Below are positions 35,513 through 47,470 of a DNA stretch of 64,000 bases, piece by piece. The number at the start of each line of letters is the position of its first letter. The first letter of the stretch is position 1. A program made the position numbers and the translations under genes. The notes under the pieces were generated by a model. That model saw only the letters and a program-made list of their open reading frames with translations. It had not been told where the DNA came from and searched no databases. Origin of the DNA: Carya illinoinensis (lineage: Eukaryota; Streptophyta; Magnoliopsida; Fagales; Juglandaceae); NCBI RefSeq assembly GCF_018687715.1, contig NC_056766.1:18550001-18614000 (forward strand), in the 5' to 3' direction.

Positions 35513-36091
35513 AAACAAGTTGTTTCATTATAGGGTTAATGAAATCCTTCCACCTTCTCAAGTCCTCTTAACTTTCTCTTAATCTCTCTAGAGTCTCAAA
35601 CCCTCTCACTCTAATCTTAGCCTCTCTCTCTCTCAACACACTCACTCGTCATCAAGATTCAAAACTCTTTCTATCTCCATCTATGTAAGTATCTATTGAG
35701 ATTCGAAACCCTTTTTCCATTTTTTTTCGCAATTAATTATGGAGGATGAGATTGTGTTTTAGATGTTGTGAAGGATGATATTGATTGGTGTTTGTTTGTA
35801 TTTATTTGTTTAAGGTTGGATGGTGTGAGTTTTAGAGTTTCAATCCAAAACCCTAAATTAGTTTAGGGGTTCGGATTGAACCTAGAGATGATTTTAGGGT
35901 TTTGGATTGAAATCCTAAATTAGTTTATGATTGAATCCTAAATTAGTTTAGAGTTTTGGATTGGAACCCTAAATTAGTTTAGGATTTTGAAGTCCTAATT
36001 TATGTTGGGGTTTCGGATTAGAACCCTAAATTAGGTTAGGATCTTATTTTAATTTTTGCATGATGTTAGGTATTTGTGAATTTGTGAATCC
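35513..36091. other. leader region of the hAT transposase relic with short repeats
   Basis: CT-rich leader (35560-35660), then 35838-36045, where a degenerate unit of about 35 bp (TTTTGGATTGAAnCCTAAAT then TAGTTTAGG) recurs five or six times. No coding. Confidence 0.55.
35838..36045 (+). repeat. degenerate ~35-bp tandem repeat
   Basis: Repeating CCTAAATTAGTTTAGG and TTTTGGATTG words, five to six copies of variable spacing, just upstream of the hAT transposase ATG. Confidence 0.7.
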
Positions 36092-36680
36092 ATGGATAGT
36101 GGCTTAAGTCTAAGTATTAACACTAGTGCTAGCTCCCCTACGCCGACACCTACACCTACACCTACACCCATGTGCTCACTAAAGAAAAAACCTATTTCCA
36201 TTGTATGGGAACACTTTACCAAGCTAGAGAGCAATAACCTCATAAGCAAAATGTAATTATTGTGATAAGGTTTATGGATGTCACTATAAACTACATCATA
36301 TATCTTAGTTGGAAAGTCATTTAGAAGAACAATGCAAAGAGTCAAGTAAGTCATTTTTTAGTTGAAAAGAGTCATTTCTAGATTTGATATTGGACTTAAG
36401 AAGATAGCGAATGAGAGTAAGGGAGAAAGTACATTAAAAGTGTTTACAAGGTATGATTCGGAAAGGTGTATGAGTCATTTAGCTTGTATGATCATCATAT
36501 AGAAGCTACCCTTTCAATTTGAGGACGGCGAAGGTTTTAAGCCTTTTCTAAGTACTTGGAACCTACATTTAATATTCATTCTTGCCACACAGTGATGAAG
36601 AAATTATACGATATACAACAAGATTTATTAAGAAACCAATTGAAGACTTAAAGAGTTTGTCACACCACTAATACATGGAT
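36092..36680 (+). pseudogene. hAT transposase N-terminal relic with BED zinc finger
   Basis: MDSGLSLSINTSA at 36092 leads through a TP-dipeptide run into KKPISIVWEHFTKLE. After a frame change comes KCNYCDKVYGCHYK...LESHLEEQCK, a BED-type zinc finger (C, C, H, C/H). Then RYDSERCMSHLACMIII.KLPFQFEDGEGF, the conserved block after the BED finger in plant hAT (RICESLEEPER-like) transposases. It is cut off near 36680, where an unrelated repeat begins; the catalytic core and dimerisation domain are missing. Stops and at least two frameshifts. Confidence 0.75.
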
Positions 36681-37470
36681 TGTTAACATTGTGTTTCGTA
36701 CACCTTTGAGTCGAGTTCCAGCAATTCAGGTCTTTTCACTTGCACACTAAATAAAATACAGAGAGTTGGGGGCCTTAGTGGATGTCGAGGAGTCTCTGAT
36801 GCTTAAGTTAGTATCTCCTTAGTAGTTTGTGCAAGAGCATAAAGGAATCAGAGAGAGTTTTTCGTGCTTGGAGGTAAGCTTTTATACTAGGTATCTAGTT
36901 GGGGACAGCCCATATCTGGTCTCAGGGGATTCATGTCACTTTAATTGTTCACTTAGTCAGAATCTTTTAATATGGCATGACTTCTAGGGCGGCGTCATTA
37001 ATACAACATGGAGTCCGGGGAGTGTCGTCATTAAAGTGAGTGGCTCCCTAACTCACTTTACCCTATGGGTGTTCTATGTCAACCCCCTCCATGCCGACTA
37101 TCAGGAGATCAAGGGGTCTTTGCATTTCCCGACCACCTGCCTGCCCAAGTTCCTTGGGGTTGGGTGTCAACGGGTGGTGTCAGAGTGACGCGTATCATCT
37201 GCCATCCACTTTCCCCACGTGTGGGTTGCTTCGTAAGTGGATTTTGCTCATGAGCTGGGTACTCTACAGAGGCCCACTAATTCTTTTTAGAGAAGGGTTG
37301 TTGGACTTGGTTAGGTTTGCTCTAAAGAGTAATTTGTTTACGCGTGATCAGTCATAGTTTTATTTAATAGCAATAATTAAGGGTATCACCTGCTGCTCTG
37401 AAGTAAGTTTGTTTATGTTGCCTAGGTTTCTACAACAATTTGTGGTTTCTTGTGTTCTAGAGTTTGGCTA
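36680..37470 (+). mobile_element. unassigned repeat fragment interrupting the hAT relic
   Basis: Begins TTGTTAACATTGTGTTTCGT, similar to 11352 onward. Its tail (37402-37447, AAGTTTGTTTATGTTGCCTA) recurs at 53913-53955. Moderate GC and no transposase or pol motifs; LTR-like in feel, but no matched ends found. Short open frames inside (near 37065-37357) have no recognisable domain. Confidence 0.4.
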
Positions 37471-37865
37471 ATATTTACTGTTTTTAGGAGTTGGAGTCTT
37501 GTAACCTATATATATATATATATATATATATAAAGGTAACCGATGAATATATTGGGGAATTAGTAGTTATTATTTTGTCTATAAAATCATGCAATGAACC
37601 TTTCAGAAATTTTTTTCTTTATTCTCTATTAATCCTAGATTGATTGTTTGGATTTTACAAAAGTGTTGGTATGATTTTGATGAAGTACATTATGTCTCTA
37701 AAACATTCAATATGTTTGTGGTATTGGATTTGAACAATATGTGGCTTTAAATGTTATAAGAGCTCTAAGTTTCGATTCTTACCATGAGACCTAGAGGAGC
37801 ACCAAAAACATGCAACATGTCTGTATAGGCAATGTGTATGAACATAATTGGCTTGAAATAAGATC
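37471..37865. other. intergenic, no gene seen
   Basis: Contains a (TA)n run at 37507-37532. The rest is unremarkable AT-rich sequence. Confidence 0.5.
37507..37532. repeat. (TA)n microsatellite
   Basis: Thirteen TA units. Confidence 0.95.
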
Positions 37866-38200
37866 CACTACACGAATATTTGATATTTGTGACCAACTCT
37901 TTCTAGTCCCTAGAGTTTTTTTATGGTAAAACTCATCTTTTGCGGCCAACTTACTTTCGTCGCAAATTTTCATCGCTATTATTTCAATTTGGTGATGTAA
38001 ACAATTATATTTATTTTTGCAGTGACTACATAGTCTTTATGTGGTGTTTTATTATCGTCGCAAGAAACATATCTCATTTTCTCACTGTAAGCATCAAATC
38101 CAATCCACCACAACCTTATTTTTACCCAATTGCGGCGATACTTATTGAGAATATATAAAAATTAATTTCGCCGCAATATTTTGGCCCCTTTACACATCTT
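37866..38200. mobile_element. possible CACTA-type non-autonomous fragment
   Basis: Starts CACTACACGAATATTTG, like the CACTACA-type ends of En/Spm elements. It carries repeated TTGCGGC / CGTCGCAA / GCGGCGA / CGCCGCAA words common in plant non-autonomous CACTA elements. No matching right terminus was found, so this is a tentative one-ended call. Confidence 0.35.
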
Positions 38201-38495
38201 GCTGGCAGCTTAATCTCTATAACTTTCCACCAAATTGAAACACAACTCCAATTTTGCTAAAGGGCTTCAAGAGTTATTCATATTGCTTCCCAATCTCTTC
38301 ACATGATTATGATCCATTCATTCACTCCTTAGTTTGAGTCATTTGACTTTGAGAACAAAATCCATAGATCACTTGCATCCTCAATAGTTCAAAGAATTTA
38401 TGTTCTCTCCATAGTGATATCGGTACAGGCCGTAGGCCAATGCGATGGTATGTTCTCTCTAAACATGTTTATTATGGATGGTGCATGGTCTCAGT

Positions 38496-38794
38496 TAGTG
38501 TTGTAAATGAATCAATTTGTTCGAAAAACTGCCCAATACTCATTCATGAAAGTAAATATCCGCTCGATTTGTAAATGACACATACTCGATTAAACTCGAC
38601 TCGACTCGGTTAAAGCTCATTAAGGCTCGTTCATTTATGCCCTATTCAACTTGTTTGCTCGACTAGATTAAAATTCGTTCATATAAATGTTTATATGTAT
38701 ATGTGTGTATATATATATATCAACTTTTATACTTAAATATATAATATGTAATATAATTACTTTACCTATTCACCTATGCATATATATTGAATAT

Positions 38795-38833
<39 letters not shown>

Positions 38834-40674
38834 TAGTTTAGCACTTAAGACTTCTTTAAGTCATTAAATTATAATTTGTACAATAATTAATTGGTATGAT
38901 TTAATAATTTCATATAGGATATGTTACTATATATTATTATGTAACATATTTAAAATGAGAAACATACCATGATCCTAATATATACATATATATATATAGA
39001 TATATATGTAACTAGTTAACTTTTATTCACAATAACTATAAATTATATGTTTACATAAATTAAAAATTAGTTATAAGTTATAATTGTATCTTGTATGAAA
39101 TGTTTATGACATAGTCTATAGCCCGTGGTTAAATATTATTAATTCTATCTAGGATATATTTAATAAGTTTAGTTATGTAAGTATTTTTCTTAAATTATTA
39201 ACTCATAATATATCTAAAAAACTATATTATTTATTATATTTTTATAATATACTTTCCTTTAAGATTAATTGTTACAAAATGCCTTTTGGAAGTTTTGTTT
39301 TTCTGACATTGTATAATGTTTTTGTCTTTTATGAATATGATTTTTTAGTACTTTTTGGTGTATGCAGTTTTGAATCCAGTGGGTAAAGAGTTAATTTTTT
39401 TTTTTTTTTAATGTTAAGATTACGTACACTGATTGTTTTTACGAGGATCAAGTATAACTTTTAGATTCTATTTTAAACTTCTCAACTCTTTTTTAATCTT
39501 TATTTTATTGAATTTACCTTAACAAGTTTGACCCAGAGACCTTCAAACGACAATAAAATTTTTTCTTTCCCATCTTTCCTCTACGCACTACTTACAATCA
39601 CTAACAAGAGTTTCATTGCAAGTTTTCCATTTTAGAGCGCCAAAAGCTCATATCTTCTTATTTTCAATAAAAACAATATTTTTCCGTATTCTGCATATAA
39701 AAAAAAAAAATTAACTTTTTCAGTTTGTAATTTATCTCTTAGGTTTCATTTTAGCCTTTGAGTCTTATATTTGGATAAATGCTATGCAATGCAATACTTT
39801 TATAGAATTATGCATAATTCAAGCTTGTGTATGTAGGGGAGTAAAAGTACTTTATAAATATATTTTGAGCATATATGCAGGGTCCTTTAATTTATAATTA
39901 ATATTTTGAAACATGATATTATAAACTGACTTTTATAAAAGTTATGAACATGATTGAAACATAATAGTATGAACTGGAATTTATCAAAATTGATTTCTAT
40001 TAAAATTATTTTTCAAACTTCATTTGACATATTTGTTATGGTTAAATAATTTTGATAAAAAAGATGCAAGGAAGTAAAAATATATGACAAGTTCTATTAG
40101 TTTATGTATTTAGAATTCTATGAGATTTCAAAGTTTGATGTAGTTTAGACTTTGAAGTCTCTTTACATGTATTTTGTTTATTTGAAATAACTTTTTTAAT
40201 CATAGATGCTAATAGAGATACTATAGAACAATAATTCCAAATATTCTATTTGACATGCACTCTTAGCCCTAATTTAATTGGATTTCCTATGTCAATATTT
40301 TCTCTGATTTTTTTTTTTCATTTTTCTAAATGTAAATAATTGTTTTTCTTTTGTAGTTTTCTTTGAAGGCCCTTGTGTATAATTCTTAATTACTAACATT
40401 AGCTCGTTTATTGATTCTTTAAATTGCAAATGGATACAATGAAAAAAATTAAGTTATCTTACATGCATTTTTTATTTCTTTAATACTTTATTTTATTAAT
40501 TTGCATAAATAAAAATTAAAAAAGCACAACTTGAGTCGAGCCAGCTTGTTTTTGTGTTGAAGCTCGAGCTCGAGCAGAAAAAATGAAAAATCTTGAGCTT
40601 GAGCTCGAGTATTTTTAGTCAAGTTGAGCTCGACAATTCAAAAACTTGCTCGGTTTGGCTCGATTACAACCCTT
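38496..40674. mobile_element. non-autonomous hAT element, 2.2 kb, GAGCTCGAG-rich ends
   Basis: Flanked by GTCTCAGT (38488-38495) and GTCTCAAT (40675-40682), an 8-bp TSD with one change. Left end TAGTGTTGTAAAT and right end (reverse complement) AAGGGTTGTAAT are inverted terminal repeats. Sub-terminal regions carry CTCGACTCGACTCGG (left, near 38597) and GAGCTCGAGCTCGAG words (right, 40560-40660). The interior is extremely AT-rich with (TA)n (38799-38829) and no coding. This style of TTGTAA...CTCGAG element is a common plant hAT type (family knowledge). Confidence 0.78.
38799..38829. repeat. (TA)n microsatellite
   Basis: About fifteen TA units inside the hAT element. Confidence 0.95.
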
Positions 40675-41139
40675 GTCTCAATTTCACAATTAGACATGCA
40701 TATTTCCATTTCGGCTCTGTTGCAACTTCCGTTTGGTTTTGTTAGTGTAATAGGTTTCCTTGATTTTTATGCCTGTAGTTATTAATTGATGCTCATATTT
40801 TCTCATTCATTGTTCATAATAAGTTGGAAAATTTATGGTCAGTGTTGTGTTATGTAGTATTGTTCAGTTTTGGACTTATATTTTAGTGTTTGGAAATATT
40901 TTTGCTTATTTTGATTATTTTAAAAAAAAAAACTATCAGTTGATTGTGCTTGGCAAGAAAGAAAATATAATGGCTAGTTCTTTTGAGTGTTTTGAAGAAT
41001 TATCAAATCTTCACCTTATTGTTTCTTAGGTTTTTCTTTCATGCAAGCTTTTTATTTGTACTTATATTTTAACACTTTATCATTTCTTTATTACGGCCAA
41101 TGGGTATTGTATGGTTAGGTTGGCAGTTGTTGGAGTAGA
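40675..41139. other. intergenic, nothing recognised
   Basis: T-rich sequence; the open frame 40835-41029 shows no known motif and is probably chance. Confidence 0.5.
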
Positions 41140-43980
41140 TTTTTTTTTTTTGAAGAGGACAGTACCACAAATTTATTAATAGCTCTCACTTGTGACGAAT
41201 GAAAACTGTGGTTACATCTTGACACCTGGGAGTTACACATTCAAAGAAAAAAAAAATCCATTCTAGATATCCTAACTAACTAGAAGAAAACAACAAAATT
41301 ACCATACTTGTAACTAAACCTGTTTGACTAACATTCCGAAAGATTTAAACCAAATAAGATAATCCAAAATGACATAAATGGCAAGGGAAAAAAATAAACC
41401 TATAGCCAAACCTGTTATTTCTAACAAAGAACGTGTAAACCAACTTTATCCATACGAATGGCCTCCAGAATGTCTTTCGAAAGACTGTGAGTGACCTCAA
41501 AGAAAGTCTCATTGCCACTAGAACCTAGTTTGACAAGTTTGTTGGCTACATGATTAGTTTCTTGGAAAGAGTGGGAGATCCATATCACCATTAAGCTCGA
41601 CATCATTTTAGTTTGCTCCCAATTAGCGCGACACCTCTATGGGACAAGCTCACTTTTATCCCACCATTGAGCCATAAGTATAGAATCGGTTTCCACTTCA
41701 ACATAAGTTATTTTCATCCGTGCATACATGATTAGGCCATCCGATAATGCTCAAACCTCTATAATATCATTAGAACTAATTTCATAATGTTTGGTAAAAG
41801 CACATATCATATGACCCCTCGTACCTCTAAGAATGCATCACCCTCCACTTCATCTTGGCTTCTCAATGCTACTACCATCTATATTTAGCTTCATAAAGTT
41901 ATGTGTAGGTCGTATTTATTGCAGAAATTGAACTTCTTTTTTCCAAATAGGCATAGTACGAAATCTGAATTGCTATAATATAGCACTATCTGAAACCTTG
42001 ATGAACTTTTTATTCAATTTAGTATAAAGGACTTCAGCTAGGAAGTGTTTGATTTTATTGTAAACTTGTTCCCTTGAATCCATAGTCCCCTCCATGTGGG
42101 CTTTGCATCAGAAATTCCAAATAAACCAACTGATAATAGATAGTAGAATACTGATCACCATATTGATTAGAGGAATTTCCCCTTATATGAGCAAGACCAC
42201 TATTCAGTCCTAGAGTAGATTCAAAAGCCGTCCAGACATATGTGAGAATCTCACCCATCAGAAGCACATGATGGTCCAAGGACTCACAAGAAGCTACCTT
42301 ACAACATTCGCATTTTGATGCCATAGAGATATTTAACTTCATTATATTCTTGTCAAAAGGCAAACTATTATTCATCCCTCTCCGCAAAAAAGTAGAAATT
42401 TTTCAAGGCATTAAAAAGTGCGATATCGATCTAGTCCACTCTAACTTTTCTCTACTATCATAAATGTACTTCCACACTGAAGATGTAGAAAAATTACTAT
42501 TTTGTTCAGCTCTCCATATCAGAATGTCGGGACCTATAGCAATCTTAACATTTTGTAATTTCAGATCTTTAGAATAGTATTCCCCCCACTAACTCTTTTA
42601 TTTTCTCCCAATTTCCCACCATCCCAGAATAAACGTTGACTACTTTCAAAGAAGGATTAGTGATCTCTGATATTTCACCCAAGATTCCCAAAGTGGTCAG
42701 TTTTCAAACCAGAAAGAGATATTACCTTCATTAATAATCCATACAAAACCCCTAATAACCATTTTCAGCAATGGTTTTAAAGCCTTCCAAAAACTAGATT
42801 CCAAGGACATGTGGTCAAGTAAGAAGGGGTGGTGCATATTGCTATATTTGGCATGGAAAAAACTAGTCCAAAGAGAATTTCCATACAGGAACTGCCACAC
42901 AAATTTCATATGAAGATTTATCCATATCTTCTATTTTTCATATTCTTAGCCCTCCTTCTTTCGTCTGCCTGCAAACTTTATCCCAATCAATCAATTTATT
43001 TTCTCTTGCCATCTTTAATACCCCATAAGAAATTTACAAAAATCTAATTTAGTTTGTGAAGTACATCACGAGGCATTTTAAGCACTGCTAGAAGATGTAT
43101 AGGATGATGCTCAACACGTGCTTTAAGAGCACTAATCTACCCCCTATAGAGAGTAAAGCTCATTTCCAAGAGGCTAATTTCTTATGCACTTTTTGAATTA
43201 GAGGCTCAAGGTAAGTAGCATGAACACTACCCGTGAATATAGGTGCACCCAAATAAAAGCAAGGAAACAACCCTTCTTGAAACCCGATAGTAAGAATGGT
43301 CATCATCTTACAAGTAGGGGAGGTCTGATTTGCAAAATATACAGCAGATTTAGAATGGTTCACTTTCTGGCATAAAATATTCTCATACGACCTTAAAGTA
43401 TCCATGCAAGTCTTCAACGAATTCTTATGCAAAAAGTTCATAAGATCATTTGCATATAGCAAATGAGAAATAGGAGGGTATCCTCTATGCGTTTTGAATC
43501 CAATGATCTTCCCATCTGCAACACTTTGAATAATTAACTAGCTCAAGACTTCTTCAACAATAATGAATAAGTAAGGTGATAGCAAATCCCCTTGTCTCAA
43601 CCTTCGAGAAAATTGGATGTAGCATTTACTAGTCTCATTCATTAAAAAGAGAGAGGAGGAGTTGTGATGCAATTTGCTATTAGTTGAATCCACTTTGCAG
43701 AAAAGTCCAATACATGGAGTACCTCCATAATAAAACTCCATTTGAGTCTATCATATGCTTTAGCTATATCTAGTTTAATCATCACATTGCCTCCCCGCAC
43801 TTTTGCATTCATACATTGAATCATCTCTTGGTCAAGGGTTATATTATCATGAATATTACGGCCTTTGATAAAGGTCCTTTGTTCTTTTGAGACAATTTTA
43901 TGAAGTAGAGGATTTAGTCTATTAACCAGAATCTTGGAGAATACTTTATACACAATTGTGTAGTATCCTTGAGGTGGCAT
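41140..43980 (-). mobile_element. LINE on the minus strand, 5'-truncated, decayed
   Basis: Read right to left: RT from about 43980 (YKVFSKILVNRLNPLLHKIV, IKLDIAKAYDRLKWSF, SRRLRQGDLLSPYLF), then LLYANDLMNFLHK, where the usual YADD reads YAND (near 43450). Then the C-terminal RT region, a zinc-binding domain (42055-42387) and an RNase H remnant ending near 41421 (NHVANKLVKLGSSGNET). A T12 run at 41140-41151 on the plus strand is its poly(A) tail. ORF1, endonuclease and the start of RT are missing. Many stops and frame changes. No TSD identified. Confidence 0.85.
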
Positions 43981-44152
43981 TAATCACAAAAGGTGGGGGA
44001 TGAAAACACTTTGAGGCATCTTGCAAACTTTGAGGTGTGGAGCTCATTTGATAACAACCATCATTGGTTTACTGAGAAATGCTTGTAATGTGAAGCTTGG
44101 TCTTACTAATGATGGTTTCAACCCATTTAATAATATGAGTAAACCATACAAT
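43981..44152. other. short spacer between LINE and hAT-like element
   Basis: Ordinary AT-rich sequence, ending in the CATACAAT target-site copy (44145-44152). Confidence 0.5.
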
Positions 44153-45186
44153 TAGGAGTGGGCTCCGACTCCGACAGAGTCGGAATGCCCACCTCCAACT
44201 CTGACTCTGATTAGAATCGGAGTTCGACTCTGATTGGAGTTCTCGGAGTCAGAGTCTAGATGTCAGAGGTGATTTTCAAAATACCCATTACCAACCAAAA
44301 AAAAAAAAAAAATCCAACGGTGAAGTAGAGATTACATCCTACGAAGTTGTCGAAGTGAAATGAAGATCAAACCAAATCACCAGAAGCAAAAACCAAACCA
44401 AATCAAGAAATCATATGCACAAAATACAAATCATCCACAGAAGTAAAAACCAACCTAAATCAATGAAAAGATTAATGAAAAGAAAATAAGCAAGATAAGC
44501 AAAAAAAAATATATTCAAGAAATCGAGCTACTCTCCCAATCCCAGCTCTGCCACATCCACCTCGTGCTGTTGAATAAATATTGTGAAGAGTTGAAGACTA
44601 AGATGAGATGATGAACCTCGGCTCGTGGGGCTCTCCGTGAGCATCTCCATAAAACAAAAGCCCCACCTCTTCGGCTCTTCCATGGAAGTCGCATCTCAAG
44701 AATTGTATTGGTGTCGCCCATTGTGCTGTTGGTTGGAGTATCTTCAATGACTTCATTATAGGGTTAGGGAAAGAGATGGGTGGAGGCACTAGAGGGGGAA
44801 GAGAGAAGAGCAGAAATGTGTAGGGTTAGAGAAGGAGATGAATTTATACCCTATTAAAAATGGCTTCATTTAAGGTTTTCTAAAAAAAAAAAAATTACAA
44901 AATGTGAAATGGGGCATGAGGGACTCGAACATAGGTTCTCTGAGAACCAAAACTGTGCCTCAAGCATTAGGCCACTTGGCTATCTAATGTTTATTTTATA
45001 ATATTTAATATATAAGGTATAAATAGTCGAAGTTTGGAGTTGAAATCTAGAGCCAACAAGACCTCCAGACTCTGACTCTGACTTCGTCTATGGGAGTCGG
45101 AGTTCTGAAACCTCTGACTTAGTCGGAGTCGAAGGGTTATAGGAGTTTGGACGGAATCGAAATATCAAAAATTTTGCCCACTCCTA
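44153..45186. mobile_element. hAT-like element, 1034 bp, with CGGAGT-rich sub-ends
   Basis: Perfect 11-bp inverted ends TAGGAGTGGGC / GCCCACTCCTA, flanked by CATACAAT (44145-44152) and CATACAAC (45187-45194), a 7 of 8 match. Sub-terminal regions are packed with CTCCGACTCCGAC, AGAGTCGGA and GACTCTGACT words. The interior has an A-run, two short minus-strand open frames with no known domain (44515-44789) and a tRNA-like stretch (44919-44990). No transposase. Closely related in design to 61688-63885. Confidence 0.82.
44919..44990 (-). other. degenerate tRNA-like sequence (A and B boxes)
   Basis: On the minus strand TAGCCAAGTGG (44982-44972) fits the polymerase III A-box and TGTTCGAGTCC (44931-44921) fits the B-box, at about tRNA spacing, with a Leu/Ser-like D-arm region. 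The T-stem and acceptor stem do not pair properly, so it is not a working tRNA gene; a pseudo-tRNA or SINE head is likely. Confidence 0.45.
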
Positions 45187-45249
45187 CATACAACATATGA
45201 ATAATGATTCTAATTCCATATAACTTGTGTCCATGGTTATGTATATAAA

Positions 45250-47470
45250 ACCCGTTCTTCATGCTGTTTACATTAATTCCTAGGCCTAAATCACCTGAGA
45301 ATGAAATTGATAGTTACTTACACCCTTTAGTTGACAAACTATTTGATTTGTGGGAAAATGATGTAGATACGTATAATGCGATGGTTGGCCAAAGATTCCA
45401 ATTGCATGTATCTTTATTATGGACAATTAATCATTTTCTCGCATATGGTAACCTTTATGAATGTAGCACTAATGGAAAGTTGGCATGTTCTTATTGCAAC
45501 GTGGATATTGACTCGTTGTAGTTGAGACATGGTTGGAAATATTGTTACATGGGTCATTGCTGCTTCCTACATCAAGTCACATCTAGAGAACAAAGAAGAC
45601 AATTTTTAATGGTAAAGAATATCACTGGAAGACACCTAACAACTTTTGACAGAAGATGTAGTGCATCAATTAAATAACATTGCTCAATTGGATTTTGGCA
45701 AAGGTGATAAGAAAAGAAAAGTCAACCGTGAGGAGTTAAATTGGATAAAATGGAGTATCTTCTTTGAGTTGCCATATTAGTTATCTCAAGACTCAGGCAT
45801 AATCTTGACATGATGCACATTAAAAAGAACATTTGTAACAATGTATTGAGTATGTTGATGAATATTCATGATAAAATAAAAGATAATATGATCAATGTTC
45901 AACTGGACTTGGATGAACTTGGTATAAGAAAAGAGTTACATTTAAAAGAAGATGGGGATTGAATTATAATCTCTCGTGCCTATTTCATGTTACATGGAGA
46001 TGAAAGGAAAGACTTGCATAGCTGAATAGTGTGAAATTCCCTTAATGATTTTGCATCCAATATTTCTAGATATGTTAATGTTATTGATTGTAAAATATTT
46101 GATATGAAAAGTCATGATGCCTATATATTCATGCAAAGGCTACTACCAACGGCAATCGGTGGGTACTTAAGACATGACATACGTTTAGCATTGACAGAAT
46201 TTAACGCTTTTTTTAGGGAATTAAGTACATGAATGTGTACAAAAAAATTAGTGAAACGTCTTGAGACTGACATTGTCCTCATTATTTGCAACTTAGAAAT
46301 GATATTTCCATCAAAATTCTCTGGCATAATGCTCCACTTAGCTGTCCATTTATCCTACAAGTTATTGCTCTTAGGACAAATTCAATATAGATGGATATAT
46401 CTGTTCGGGAGATATTAAGGCAAATTTAAGCAGTACATAAAAAACAAAGTCTATCCAAAAGGATTCATTGAGGAGGCATCTATTTATGTAGAATGCTTGA
46501 CATTTACCTCAATGTATCTACATAATATACCCACTAGGTTCATTCAAGAGAATTGAAACATTGATGTTAGTGTGCAAACATCCGAAATAGCTTCCTTGCC
46601 AGTGTTTTCATAGAAGTGTACACACTCAAGAATTCAATTCCTACACAATTAGAGAAGAAACTATTTAAGATTGCAGATGGTGCGTTCTCAATAATTGCAC
46701 AGAACTTAAGCAATACTTGGAGTAAGAACCTACAACCATACTCATCAATAAGTATACATTTGGAATGCATGGTTATTGTGGTGAAATGTCTTTTAACAAA
46801 AATATTTTATTATTTTTTGTAGGAAGCACAACAACATTTTGGAGGATAAGAACATATCTAACATTGAAAGGAGGCATGAAGCTGAATTTCCGTCATGGTT
46901 TAGAAAACATGTAAGATTTTATTATACGTACCCAACATTATTTCTGCCAATCCTTCCTGTACTAATTGGCATTTATTTTTCTTATCTTCTAGTTAATTAT
47001 TTAGATTCAAATGATTCATGCTAGGGACCCTTACCAAGTATCTTATCATCTTCATGCAATATTGGTCCTGAACCTCAGATGGCATCATATGCTGGTTGTA
47101 TAATGAACGATATAAGATTTCATATAAAGTATCGTGAAATAAACTGTAGGACACAAAATTAATAGTGGTGTACTAGTTACAAGTGAACACCAATCAACTA
47201 TGGTAGATTTCTATGGTGTTTTAAATGACATATTGGAGTTGTTGTACATGGAATGTGTTTGGTGGTTTAGTTGTAATTGGTTTGATTTTAGTGATACCAT
47301 TCGTGAGATACATGTCAGTGAGCATGTTGTTACAAGTGTCAATATATCCCAAAGTTGGTATAGGGATGAACCCTTTGTACTGGCATGCTAAGCGTCACAA
47401 GTTTTTTACCTCAAAAACAAACTTATGTGGGTGTTGGCACATTGCGTAGAACACCACATATAGGAATGTT
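45250..47470 (+). pseudogene. CACTA (En/Spm) TNP2-type transposase relic
   Basis: Pieces in the usual order. PRPKSPENEIDSYLHPLVD...LWTINHFLAYGNL...CSYCNVD (45275-45520) is the TNP2 transposase core. LDMMHIKKNICNNVL (near 45807) follows. LPTAIGGYLRHDIR and LVKRLETDIVLIICNLEMIF...LAVHLSYK...IQYRWIYLFGRY.GKFK (46140-46430) is the DUF4218 region. ASIYVECLTFTSMYLHNI is near 46480. FYGVLNDILELLYMECV...VNISQSWYRDEPFVLA (47208-47390) is DUF4216. Multiple stops and frameshifts; no terminal repeats could be attached. Confidence 0.85.

Noticed and set aside
44919..44990. Functional tRNA gene
   Set aside because: A- and B-box words are present but the acceptor and T stems do not pair.
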